Of a DNA stretch of 64,000 bases, positions 26,162-34,569 are shown one piece after another; position 1 is the stretch's first letter, and every line of letters starts with the position of its first letter. Below the pieces are notes generated by a model that ran no database searches, was not told where the DNA came from, and saw only the letters and a program-made list of their open reading frames with translations. Position numbers and translations under genes: made by a program. The DNA comes from CAZUHB01 sp964620445. Lineage in GTDB: Bacteria > Planctomycetota > B15-G4 > CAYZWU01. Where the stretch lies: the NCBI GenBank assembly GCA_964620445.1, contig CAZUHB010000034.1, positions 1 to 64,000 of the forward strand, written 5' to 3'.

Positions 26162-28885
26162 TCACTCGTAGAGCCGTCTCGAGGGACGGACACCCACACC
26201 CGGATCGCTCCGCCCCGGCTGGGTGTCGACGCGGAACGACACACGCGTCGCCAGGGCCACGCCGTCCCAGTTTCCGCTGCGCACGATGCGCGTTTTCGGG
26301 TCGGGAATATCGGGGGTCCGCTCGCCGTCCCCCGGGCGCACGGGGGACGTGTAGATCACGAGCCAGTCGCGACACCATTCGTAGACGTTGCCGATCACGT
26401 CGTGGATGCCGAAGGGATTCGGCTCGAAGCTTCCCACGGGCGCCGCCTGCGCGAAACCGTCGTCCAACCATTTCTCGTAGGGCAGGGCGACCAGCGCGAG
26501 CCCGTGCTCGTTGGCCATCCGGTCCCGAATGTTTCCGTGGCCCTCGATCGACTCCTTCTCGTTTCCCGTGTACCAGATCGTTCTGGTGCCGCCCCTGGCC
26601 GCGTACTCCCATTGGGCCTCGGTGGGTAATTCGAGGCCGACGTGAAGGAGTATGTCGCGGCACTCGAACCAGGTCATCCGCGTGGCCGGTTCGAGATCGA
26701 TGCTCTGCTCCTCGTCCTTCGCCTTGTCGGCCTCTCCCGGCGGGCGGCTGGGGATCCGGTAGTTGATGCGCCGCCACTGTCCGTTGGTCAGCTCGTACTT
26801 CGACATCAGGAAAGGATCGAGGGTGACCGTATGAACAGGCCCCTCCCGTCCGGGCGTGTAGAGCCCTTCCTGGCCCGGGCCTTTCTTTACCCTGCCCGCT
26901 TCCTCCGATCCCATCTCGAAGGTTCCGCCCGGCAGAAGAACGAGCACGATCGCCGACCGGCCGGTGAGGGCGAGATCGCCGCGATCATCCCGCACCGGCA
27001 CCTCGCCCGAACCGCTCACGGCGAACTCCCACAGCCCCGAGCGCCGATCCCGGCCGATCGGGATCAGGCCGAATTGCGGCACGATCCGGAGCCCGCCGTA
27101 CACGGGGCACTCCGCGCGGTCGGCGATCGATGCGATGGCGCTCTCCCACTCCGCCCTGTACCTGACGAAGATCTCCTTTTCGATGCGCCCGACCAGGCTC
27201 CGGCGTTCGGTCAAGTCGGCGATGACTCCGACCTCCGGATCGGGGTCGGCAAAGGCTTCGAGCTCGCTCACGAGCCGGGCCAGTTTGCTTTCGAGCCAGT
27301 GCTCCTCGTCCCCGTCCAGCCGCTGGCCGGGTGCGGCCGGCGCGGTTTCTTCCGGTAGCCGTTGCTGCATCTCGCTCAGCTTGGCCCTGTAATCCTCGAG
27401 CCGGCCGGCGAGTTCGCGTGCCTCTTCGAGCCAGGCGTCCATGGCCGAAACCTTCTCGGGCCACGCCGGCCAGAGACGAGCGGCCTCGTTCTTGAGATTC
27501 TCGATCCGGAAGATGTCGGCCAGATTCCGGTAGTCGCTGAGCCGCCGGTCGGCCACGGCCTTGAGGCTCTCGGATGCGACGAAGAGCCGAAGGCTGGTCG
27601 TCAAACCGATGGCCAGAACGAGCACCACGGCGAGAACGGCCGCCACGGGCCCGCGGTTCTTGGCCACGAATTTCTTGAGCCGGTAGATCGTGCTCGGAGG
27701 CCCGGCCAGGACCGGCTCGTTGTCGAGGTGCCGGCCGATGTCGGCGGCGAACTCTGCCGCCGTGCCGTAACGCCGCGTGCGGTCCTTCTCCATCGCCTGC
27801 ATGGTGATCCAGTCGAGGTCGCCGCGGAGCTGCCTCTTGAGAGTCTGGGGCGCCGTGCGCCTCAGGCGCGCCGTGGCGGCGATATCCCCGCCGAGCGAGC
27901 TGACGCGCCGGCTCGGCACCTGGGGGTTCTCCTCGCTGATCCTGCGCTGGATGTCGGAGTAGGTCGCCTGCTTGTCGGAGCGGAAATCGAAGGGCAGCTT
28001 TCCCACGAGCAGTTCGTAGAGGAGAACGCCGAGAGAGTAGATGTCGGTGCGCGTGTCCACGTCGGGCGCGCCGCTGCCGGCCTGCTCGGGGCTCATGTAT
28101 TCGGGCGTGCCGATGATCATGCCCTGCGCGGTCCACGCCGTCTCCTTGGTGAGCTGCCTGTCGGTGGCGCGCGCCACGCCGAAGTCGATGATCTTCGGCA
28201 GGTGCCGGCCGCTCTCGTTGGAGACGAGCACGTTCGACGGCTTGATGTCCCTGTGGATGATCCCTTTCTGATGGGCGTGCTGGATCGCCTCGCAGACCTG
28301 CATGAACAGTTTCAGGCGGGCGAAGGTGTTCAGGCGGTGATCGTCGCAGTACTCGGTGATCATCCGGCCCGGCACTCGCTCCATGACGAAGTAGGGCTGG
28401 CCCTGCTCGGTGCTTCCCGCATCGAAGACGCGGGCGATCCCTGGGTGGTTCATCATGGCCAGCGCCTGGCGTTCCAGCTCGAAGCGGTGAACCACTTCCT
28501 TGGTGTTCATTCCCAGCTTGATCACCTTGATAGCCACCTTGCGGCTCACCGGTTCGGTCTGCTCGGCGAGGTAGACCGTTCCCATGCCGCCCTCGCCCAG
28601 AACCTCGAGTATCTTGTAGAAGCCGATCCGGTCGGGGTGCTCGAGCGGGTCCGACCTGCCGGCCCCGCCCGGATCGGAGCCGAGGGCGGCCGGCGCGCTC
28701 ACGGTCAGGGCCGACTCCTCGAGAAAGTCGCCGGCGGCGTCATGGCTGGCCAGAAGGGACAGGACCTCGTGGAGCAGGGTCTTGTCGCGGCCGCACGCGT
28801 CGCCGACAAAGGCGGCACGCTCCTCCTTGTCGAGATCGAGCGCTCGGCAGAAGATTTCCCTCGCCTTCGGGCCCTGTTCGTTCAC
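26162..28885 (-). CDS. Ser/Thr protein kinase fused to a formylglycine-generating-enzyme-like domain
   Basis: 907 aa with a GTG start that overlaps the stop of the ECF gene (GTGA). The kinase domain has GEGGMGTVYLAEQ, VAIKVIK, HRDIKPSN, DFGVARA and GTPEYMSPEQ. One membrane segment lies at about 415-435 (VAAVLAVVLVLAIGLTTSL), followed by a helical linker (about 440-590). The C-terminal 250 residues are an FGE/SUMF1-like domain (LLPGGTFEMGSEE, PVHTVTLDPFLMSKYELTNGQW, LPTEAQWEYAARGG, GNVYEWCRDW, and VRSGNWDG close to the end). Such domains adopt a C-type-lectin-like fold and are often ligand-binding rather than catalytic when attached to kinases. The motif is atypical (RSGNWDG instead of RGGSW). 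Confidence 0.93.
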   Translation of the reverse strand: MNEQGPKAREIFCRALDLDKEERAAFVGDACGRDKTLLHEVLSLLASHDAAGDFLEESALTVSAPAALGSDPGGAGRSDPLEHPDRIGFYKILEVLGEGGMGTVYLAEQTEPVSRKVAIKVIKLGMNTKEVVHRFELERQALAMMNHPGIARVFDAGSTEQGQPYFVMERVPGRMITEYCDDHRLNTFARLKLFMQVCEAIQHAHQKGIIHRDIKPSNVLVSNESGRHLPKIIDFGVARATDRQLTKETAWTAQGMIIGTPEYMSPEQAGSGAPDVDTRTDIYSLGVLLYELLVGKLPFDFRSDKQATYSDIQRRISEENPQVPSRRVSSLGGDIAATARLRRTAPQTLKRQLRGDLDWITMQAMEKDRTRRYGTAAEFAADIGRHLDNEPVLAGPPSTIYRLKKFVAKNRGPVAAVLAVVLVLAIGLTTSLRLFVASESLKAVADRRLSDYRNLADIFRIENLKNEAARLWPAWPEKVSAMDAWLEEARELAGRLEDYRAKLSEMQQRLPEETAPAAPGQRLDGDEEHWLESKLARLVSELEAFADPDPEVGVIADLTERRSLVGRIEKEIFVRYRAEWESAIASIADRAECPVYGGLRIVPQFGLIPIGRDRRSGLWEFAVSGSGEVPVRDDRGDLALTGRSAIVLVLLPGGTFEMGSEEAGRVKKGPGQEGLYTPGREGPVHTVTLDPFLMSKYELTNGQWRRINYRIPSRPPGEADKAKDEEQSIDLEPATRMTWFECRDILLHVGLELPTEAQWEYAARGGTRTIWYTGNEKESIEGHGNIRDRMANEHGLALVALPYEKWLDDGFAQAAPVGSFEPNPFGIHDVIGNVYEWCRDWLVIYTSPVRPGDGERTPDIPDPKTRIVRSGNWDGVALATRVSFRVDTQPGRSDPGVGVRPSRRLYE

Positions 28886-29478
28886 GGCGTGCTCCCGTCC
28901 GGTGTGGATCGATCAAGGCTCATCTCCCTGAAGAGCCAGGCCTTGGCATAGCTCCAGTCGCGCTCCACGGTGGCCGTGGACACACCGAGCGTGCTGGCGG
29001 TCTCATCGATGGTGAGGCCGGCGAAGAAGCGGAGCATGGTCATTTCACAGAGCCGGCTGTCGTGGGCCTCGAGCTTGATGAGGGCCTCGTCGAGGGCGAG
29101 CAGGTCGAGATCGCGCGATTCGCAGGCCAAGGTGATGTTGCTGATCGGCACCCTTTGCCGGCCGGCACCGTGCTTGACCCGTCCGCGCTTTCTGATCCGG
29201 TCCACGAGAATGTTGCGCATGGCGCGCGCCGCCGCACCGAAGAAGTGGGCGCGGTTCTGCCAGACGACCTCCTCCTTGCCGAAGAGGCGGAGATAGGCCT
29301 CGTGGACGAGAGCCGTGGGCTGGAGGGTGAGGGAGGGAACGTTGCGGCGCATCTTGCTCGCGGCCAGCTCGCGCAGCTCCTCGTACACCAGGTTCCAGAG
29401 ACGGGCGGCAGCGTCCTGGTCGCCGCTGCCCGCTTCCTGCAGAATCCGCGTCACCATTCTCGGTTCGATGTCAGCCAA
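28882..29478 (-). CDS. ECF-family RNA polymerase sigma factor
   Basis: About 198 aa from a TTG at 29478; an in-frame ATG at 29457 (MVTRILQEAGSGDQDA) aligns with the start of the paralogue at 235, so the true protein may be 191 aa. Region 2 carries the same TALVHEAYLRL signature and region 4 has MLRFFAGLTIDETA then VSTATVERDWSYAKAWL. It is a close relative of the factor at 235. The gene overlaps the kinase-FGE gene by 4 bp, so the two are translated together. The 100 bp upstream are AT-rich and likely contain the promoter. Confidence 0.92.
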   Translation of the reverse strand: MADIEPRMVTRILQEAGSGDQDAAARLWNLVYEELRELAASKMRRNVPSLTLQPTALVHEAYLRLFGKEEVVWQNRAHFFGAAARAMRNILVDRIRKRGRVKHGAGRQRVPISNITLACESRDLDLLALDEALIKLEAHDSRLCEMTMLRFFAGLTIDETASTLGVSTATVERDWSYAKAWLFREMSLDRSTPDGSTP

Positions 29479-29569
29479 GTCAGATCCCTGGTTTGCTGGT
29501 TATGGCGATCGCTCCGTTCCTCTTACGAGGTAATTATACGTATTCGGTATTACTCAGGTTTCATGTGAT

Positions 29570-29625
29570 AAAAAAAAAACGGGCCTCTGCCTTCCGCTTC
29601 TAGAGCTACGGAAGACAGACGCCCG
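29570..29625 (-). terminator. intrinsic terminator
   Basis: A hairpin from 29580 to 29625 (CGGGC with GCCCG, TCTG with CAGA, CTTCCG with CGGAAG) is followed, reading the minus strand, by a run of ten T (29570-29579). It ends transcription of the gene at 29648-30751 before the next operon. Confidence 0.9.
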
Positions 29626-29647
29626 GGGATCTGATGTTCAGTCCTTG

Positions 29648-30751
29648 TCAGTTTCTGCGGATGGGGATCTTGTAGAGGCCGCCATTGACGGACGAGCCGC
29701 TATGGCCGGCCGCCAGAAGAAAGCCGGGATTCTCCGGATTGATCGCCAGATCGACGATTGTCTTGTGAACGATCCAGCTGAAGGAGAATTCTTCCCAGTT
29801 CTGGCCGCGGTCGACAGAGACGTAGATACCGAGATCGACGAAACCGGCGAACATCCTGTCGGGATCGACCGGATCGTGAACGAGGCACATGATTTCGGCG
29901 CCGGGCAGGCCGTTGCCGATGGGGAACCAGAGGGGCGCGCGCGTCTTCGCCGGGTTGGTCGTGTAGAGGTTGGGCCCGGCCGCGGCCTTGACGAGGCCCG
30001 GGACGGCCGGGTCGGCGACCACGGTGAGCACCGTGGCCGGCAGGCCGCCTCCGAAGGATTGAAATCTCTGCCCAAGGTCGTCGGTTCTGTACACGTAGGA
30101 ATTCGTCGTGCCGATGTAGAGCATGGGGGGGGTGCTCTGATCGAAGGAGATTCCGAGAACGCTCGCCGCGCCCGGAACGGGGATCGGCATGTCGAAGGAG
30201 CGCGTGGCCCAGTCGTAGATCCAGAGGTCGCCCGTGTAGCCTGACACGACCGCCTTGAGACTGTCCGGCGCGTTGATCGCCATGTGGCTCATGCCGGGCG
30301 AAGGCCAGCCGTGCGGGTACCAGCTCATTCCGCCGTCGTCGGACCAGTAGGTGCCGGCCATGGTCACGGCGAGCCCGTTCTGGGGATCGGCGTCGCAAAA
30401 GACCACGTCGCGCACCCACCAGCTCGCCGTGTACTCGTCGATATAGAAATCGTGATAGTTCCTGTACCAGTCCTTCCCACCGTTCAGGCTGTACAGAAGC
30501 CCGTCGAAAGTGGAACCGACGAAGAGACTCTCTTTGGATCCGGGTCTAAAGGCGATCTGGGTCGGGCAGCTGTCCTGGAACCACGGGGGAGAGATGTCCC
30601 CCCAGGGGATGCGGACCGGAGCGGAGGGGGTCTGTGTGGCGGAGAGACTCGGGGCGACGACCTGGGCGCCGGCCGTCACGCAGACCGCGCACACCCAGAG
30701 GAGAGTGCAAAAAATGATGGCAGTGCTCTTTGTGTTCCTCTTGTTTTTCAT
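29648..30751 (-). CDS. exported BNR/Asp-box beta-propeller protein
   Basis: 367 aa, ATG after AAAGGAG, with a signal peptide (KNKRNTKSTAIIFCTLLWVC, cleavage near AGA-QVV). It contains several Asp-box-type turns: LNGGKDWY, SDDGGMSWYP, SVDRGQNWEE. Such turns mark sialidase-like or Vps10/photosystem-assembly-like propellers. No catalytic residues of a sialidase are evident, so a binding or structural role is likelier. It is divergent from the exported protein at 30944 and ends at a strong terminator. Confidence 0.8.
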   Translation of the reverse strand: MKNKRNTKSTAIIFCTLLWVCAVCVTAGAQVVAPSLSATQTPSAPVRIPWGDISPPWFQDSCPTQIAFRPGSKESLFVGSTFDGLLYSLNGGKDWYRNYHDFYIDEYTASWWVRDVVFCDADPQNGLAVTMAGTYWSDDGGMSWYPHGWPSPGMSHMAINAPDSLKAVVSGYTGDLWIYDWATRSFDMPIPVPGAASVLGISFDQSTPPMLYIGTTNSYVYRTDDLGQRFQSFGGGLPATVLTVVADPAVPGLVKAAAGPNLYTTNPAKTRAPLWFPIGNGLPGAEIMCLVHDPVDPDRMFAGFVDLGIYVSVDRGQNWEEFSFSWIVHKTIVDLAINPENPGFLLAAGHSGSSVNGGLYKIPIRRN

Positions 30752-30943
30752 ATACGGGCTCCTTTGTTGAGGGCAGAGAATTCGGCAATGGGCGCCTCTG
30801 CAATGTTCATTCGCCGCGAGTGGAGGCGATCCCTCAAAAAAGCGCTTTTTTTTGATGGAATCGGGGAGGGGAGAGCGAATGGGCTCTCAGAGAGGAATCG
30901 AAGATTTTGCCCTTTCAAGCCCATTAACCAAGGAGTCACAACC

Positions 30944-31897
30944 ATGAAGAACTCGATGCGGACCGTTTTGTTTGTCCTTTTGCTTGTCATTCCCATGTTT
31001 CTGATCGTTTGCGAAAACGTTGCCCTTGCCCAGGGGCACGACGACCTGCTCGGACTTTACACGGCCCCTGACGACACCGGCAAATCGTACATGGAGATTG
31101 CGCCCTACGTTTACGGAAAAATGTACCTTTGCGTCAGGAACGGCACCGACCTGAACGGTGTCTGGGCGTGGGAGTGCCTTTTCGATATTCCGAGCAACAT
31201 GGTCGTGTACCAGTGGGACATGACCTGGGGATGGGCCAATCCCTACGGCCCGCTCAACATCGCCTCTCCGCCCGAGTTCATCGTCGGAGTGGGGGTCAAC
31301 CCGGTCTTGTGGGACGAGCTGACCTGCATAATGACGATCTATTTCTACGTCACCGATTCGAATCCCGCCGACGTCTACATCCATCCCTGCAGCAATCCTT
31401 CGATCCCCGGATATCCCTGCTACGTGGGCGGCGCGAATCCGGGCAATCTGCTCGCCCTCGATTGGGCTTGCGGAGCCGAACAGGTTCCGGCGTTCACCGT
31501 CAATGGCGGCGTCGAGACTCTGATGCGCGATTGCCGTACGATCTCGAGCAGCGAGGGGTGCGTCGTCGACTTCCACCTCGAGGCGGGTTCCGGTTATGCG
31601 AACAGGGATTTCTTCCTCGCGGGGAGCGCCACCGGCACGTCGGGAATCGGCCTTCCCGGCGGCGGCGTCCTTCCCCTGACCTGGGATAACGTGACAAACT
31701 ACATCCTGAACAACTACAACAACGCCATGCTCGTGAATTTCCGCGGCCAGCTCGATCCGAACGGCTACGCCAAGGCCACCCTGGAAAAGAGCGGCCCCTT
31801 TCCCATGGCCGCGGGCAGAACGCTCTTCTTCGCCTACACCACGGAGAATCCCTACGATCTTCAGTCGAACCCGGTGGGGGTCGTTGTGGTGCCCTAG
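30944..31897 (+). CDS. exported protein of unknown function
   Basis: 317 aa, ATG 8 bp after AAGGAG (30930-30935), with a signal peptide (MKNSMRTVLFVLLLVIPMFL, cleavage near ALAQG). The body is beta-rich with several Cys residues that may form disulphides (CVRNG, WECLF, PCSNPSIPGYPCY, ADWAC-like segments). The C-terminal 70 residues (MLVNFRGQLDPNGYAKATL, AAGRTLFFAYTTENP) resemble the tail seen in many planctomycete exported proteins, here without a recognisable catalytic motif. It is flanked by a terminator downstream and a divergent propeller gene upstream. Confidence 0.78.
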   Translation: MKNSMRTVLFVLLLVIPMFLIVCENVALAQGHDDLLGLYTAPDDTGKSYMEIAPYVYGKMYLCVRNGTDLNGVWAWECLFDIPSNMVVYQWDMTWGWANPYGPLNIASPPEFIVGVGVNPVLWDELTCIMTIYFYVTDSNPADVYIHPCSNPSIPGYPCYVGGANPGNLLALDWACGAEQVPAFTVNGGVETLMRDCRTISSSEGCVVDFHLEAGSGYANRDFFLAGSATGTSGIGLPGGGVLPLTWDNVTNYILNNYNNAMLVNFRGQLDPNGYAKATLEKSGPFPMAAGRTLFFAYTTENPYDLQSNPVGVVVVP

Positions 31898-31937
31898 TCT
31901 TCCCGAAAACGTCCCTTTCCAGAAGTGAACCGGACAC

Positions 31938-31970
31938 AGAGCCCGATGGAGCGATTCATCGGGCTCTTTT
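31938..31970 (+). terminator. intrinsic terminator
   Basis: An 11-bp perfect stem AGAGCCCGATG / CATCGGGCTCT with an 8-nt loop is followed by TTT, 40 bp after the stop codon at 31897. Confidence 0.9.
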
Positions 31971-32192
31971 CGTGGAATCGAAAAACCATGCTCCATCGAC
32001 GGCGGCCTTCGTTTGCGGAGCCTGGGCGCGCCCCGATCGCCGGTCGGCTGAAGAGAAAGTTGTTTTCTTTGTCGATTCGAGGGGTGATCTGGTTTTCAAT
32101 GGTGTCGGGTTGAGCAATTAGGGATTTTTAGCGGGCCACGGGTACTTTCGAAGCGGCCGGACGGTCCACGCAATCACCGCAGGGAGGATTCT

Positions 32193-32549
32193 ATGTTTCA
32201 GGGGAGCCGCCGCATCGTGTTCTGTCTGATCCTTGCGGGCATCGTGGTTTTCGTCCCCGCATGCGCCATCACCTACTTCGACGAGGAAACCGGCGTGGCT
32301 CATATCTGGGGATTCGGCCACATGAAAATGAAAGCCTCGGCGCCCCTCGAGGAGTGCCGCGCCACGGTCGCCGGGGTGGAGACGTTGGGGCTCGCTCTCG
32401 GTGTGGGCGCCCAGGACTATTATGTGCTGCTCGGCTGGGACAATCGGCGCCTGCTCCGGATCCTGCACCGGGACACGAGCGTGCGCCTCGAATGGCCCAG
32501 CAGCGATTTCTTCGATATCCGCGTCGGTTCCGAACCGCCGAAGCATTGA
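32193..32549 (+). CDS. small lipoprotein
   Basis: 118 aa, ATG after GGGAGG. The signal sequence ends in a lipobox-like VPAC, so the mature protein begins at that Cys (about 24). The rest is a single small domain (AITYFDEETGVAHIWGFGHMKM and ETLGLALGVGAQDYYVLLGWDN) that I do not recognise. It heads a three-gene run with the next lipoprotein (24-bp gap) and the 67-aa gene. Confidence 0.75.
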   Translation: MFQGSRRIVFCLILAGIVVFVPACAITYFDEETGVAHIWGFGHMKMKASAPLEECRATVAGVETLGLALGVGAQDYYVLLGWDNRRLLRILHRDTSVRLEWPSSDFFDIRVGSEPPKH

Positions 32550-32573
32550 AAACCGGACACAAAGGAGCTCATC

Positions 32574-33701
32574 ATGAAGTACATGTCGATCGTTTTGCTG
32601 CTCTTCTTCGGCACCCTTCTCCTTCTGCCGGGTTGTGCCGGGTACGACAGGATGCTCTTCTTCACCAAAACGAACGTGGGGCTCGATCTGGACACGACGC
32701 CCGCCACGGTGGACGCCACGGTCGCCCGCAGGGAAGGTGTGATCGCACCGACCTTCGAGGAGGCGAAAACCCCGCCCGTGCTCGCCAGCTTCCGGTCCGA
32801 CCAGAGCGGCTTTTTCCGATTCTTCACGGGAATCGCGTCCTCTTTCGCCGTGGGGGACGCGGCGGAAACAATGGCCGAACTGTACGACGAGAGGGACTCA
32901 GACGAGAGCGCCGACTCGTCGCTGCATCTCATGAAAAAGCCGAGCGGCGGATTCTGGAAACCGGAACCCTTCGAGGTCGACGACGATGAAGGATTCATTG
33001 CACCGCTGATCTTCGGGACGGACTCCTCATTCGGGCTCAAGGTGGCATGGTCCGGCACGGGAATGGGATTCTCCACGCTCCGATTCGGCTTCAACCGGAA
33101 GGAACTGGCATGGGCGCCGGTCACCCTGTCCGAGCGCTCGGGCGAGGAGAACGGGTACAAGTACACGGTCAAGGTGCCGTCGCTCCTGGCGACCGTGGAC
33201 AACACGAGCACTCTCGGAAAGTTGTACAGCAGGGAGCTCGGTGCGACCGGGAACGGCGGCGGCGGGGAATTCGATATCCAGTACCTGCAGTTTTTCGCCA
33301 CGGGCAAGGCCGCGACAAACCTCGCCAAGAAGAAACAGATCCGCCAGGTCATGCTGGCCCGCATGGATCCTGACTATCTGCCCGACGAAAAAATGTATCA
33401 CACGCTGGTGCAGGTGAACCGGGACCTGGCCGAGGATCTCGTGGAGAAGACGGGCGAACTGGATTCCGCGGTGAAGAGCGATCGCAAGAAATTGACTTCA
33501 CTCTACAGGGCGGCCGTGGGCCTCGGTTACATCGACCCGATCTCCGATTTCAAGGAGATGCCCGATCTGTCCCAGGACGAGCAGAAAGCGGAAGAGTTGA
33601 AGACAGCGATTGTGAAACCGCTCGAACAGCGCGCCCAGAGGGACCTCAACTCGACGATATACACCGATCTCATCAAAAGCTTGCTCATGGTGCTCGAGTA
33701 G
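32574..33701 (+). CDS. lipoprotein of unknown function
   Basis: 375 aa, ATG after AAAGGAG. Lipobox LLPGC places the lipid-modified Cys at about residue 21. The mature part starts with a beta-rich domain (YDRMLFFTKTNVGLDLDTTPATVDATVARREG) and ends in a helical region (ATNLAKKKQIRQVMLARMDP, then VNRDLAEDLVEKTGEL). No known family was recognised. It probably acts together with the small lipoprotein just upstream. Confidence 0.75.
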   Translation: MKYMSIVLLLFFGTLLLLPGCAGYDRMLFFTKTNVGLDLDTTPATVDATVARREGVIAPTFEEAKTPPVLASFRSDQSGFFRFFTGIASSFAVGDAAETMAELYDERDSDESADSSLHLMKKPSGGFWKPEPFEVDDDEGFIAPLIFGTDSSFGLKVAWSGTGMGFSTLRFGFNRKELAWAPVTLSERSGEENGYKYTVKVPSLLATVDNTSTLGKLYSRELGATGNGGGGEFDIQYLQFFATGKAATNLAKKKQIRQVMLARMDPDYLPDEKMYHTLVQVNRDLAEDLVEKTGELDSAVKSDRKKLTSLYRAAVGLGYIDPISDFKEMPDLSQDEQKAEELKTAIVKPLEQRAQRDLNSTIYTDLIKSLLMVLE

Positions 33702-33751
33702 GCGCGACGAGCCGAAAAAGGAGAGTTTCAGAAAAAAGGAGGGATGAACCG

Positions 33752-33955
33752 ATGGCCGCCGAATATATCGACCTACCGCCCAGCACGTCCACCGAAGCCT
33801 ACCTGACGATCAAGAACATTCTCGACCTCTGGCAAAGCACGACCGGTTCGGCCGATCCTTCGAGGCTCGATGAATGGAAGGAGCTGGAAGGGGAGCACCC
33901 CAGCGGCGTGCCCAAACAGCTCAAATTGATGGTTGAGCCGATGAATCAGGCTTAG
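33752..33955 (+). CDS. small hypothetical protein at the edge of an acquired cassette
   Basis: 67 aa, ATG after AAGGAGGG, soluble, rich in polar residues (YIDLPPSTSTEAYLTIKNIL). It follows the lipoprotein genes with a 50-bp gap and host-like base composition. Its stop overlaps, tail to tail, the stop of the AT-richer minus-strand gene, so the cassette boundary lies at its 3' end and its original C-terminus may have been altered. Function unknown. Confidence 0.6.
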   Translation: MAAEYIDLPPSTSTEAYLTIKNILDLWQSTTGSADPSRLDEWKELEGEHPSGVPKQLKLMVEPMNQA

Positions 33956-34569
33956 GCCGGTCCGTTTCCCGGAGAATGTAGCTCGTTGGGTACGTCACAG
34001 TCGGATTTTTTTGCCTCTGCTCGGCAGTCTCCGTAAAATTTTTGGAATGAGTTGTGTTGCAGCATTAATTGAAACGCTTCGGTGGGAGCATTTTCTACAA
34101 TCAAAGCGACTACATCACTAGCGTCTTGGTCGAATTCCCGCATCTTACGTAGTCTTGCTTTAATTTGATTGGTTGGGTCTGTAGTTGCTGTTCTAAGTTG
34201 GGCTTTCGGAAGGTTTATCGTTTCAGCAAGATAGCTCTGCATGAGACCTAGCCAGTGCTCCGTATTTCTTACCGCAACTCCACATACAAGTATTGATTTG
34301 GCCGGCTCTGGGAATATTTCAAGTTCACTTCGCTGCACATCTTGCCAACGGCTATTGTCGGCGTCAGTAAAACGAATTATCAAATCCACGCCGTTCTTTT
34401 TGAAAAATGCCCAGGCGTTCTTTGCTTGTCTCCGCGTCATGGTTGTGCTTTTACCAACCACCGCAGGTGCTGGGATTAACTCTGCTTGGCATTTCAATCG
34501 TGCTTTCAAGCCTTTCAAGAAACCCAAGCTGTTTGCATCTTGGCAGATGACGCCTATTTTCTCTATCAA
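33952..34569 (-). CDS. TOPRIM/DUF4276-like effector of a two-gene ATPase cassette
   Basis: 205 aa with a TTG start that overlaps the ATPase stop (TTGA), GGAG lying 8 nt upstream. The protein begins with a TOPRIM-like strand (IEKIGVICQDANSLGFLKGL), has an acidic TDAD (D69, D71) after a hydrophobic strand (VDLIIRF), then GVAVRNTEHWLGLM, which resembles the EIEAWL segment of DUF4276 proteins. The usual first glutamate of a TOPRIM nuclease appears to be replaced, so nuclease activity is uncertain. ATPase plus small TOPRIM-like protein is the arrangement of PARIS, OLD and related anti-phage systems. Base composition is clearly poorer in G+C than its neighbours. Confidence 0.6.
   Translation of the reverse strand: MIEKIGVICQDANSLGFLKGLKARLKCQAELIPAPAVVGKSTTMTRRQAKNAWAFFKKNGVDLIIRFTDADNSRWQDVQRSELEIFPEPAKSILVCGVAVRNTEHWLGLMQSYLAETINLPKAQLRTATTDPTNQIKARLRKMREFDQDASDVVALIVENAPTEAFQLMLQHNSFQKFYGDCRAEAKKSDCDVPNELHSPGNGPA

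Noticed and set aside
26162..28885. Variable protein of a diversity-generating retroelement (FGE-fold end)
   Set aside because: No reverse transcriptase or template repeat in the window.
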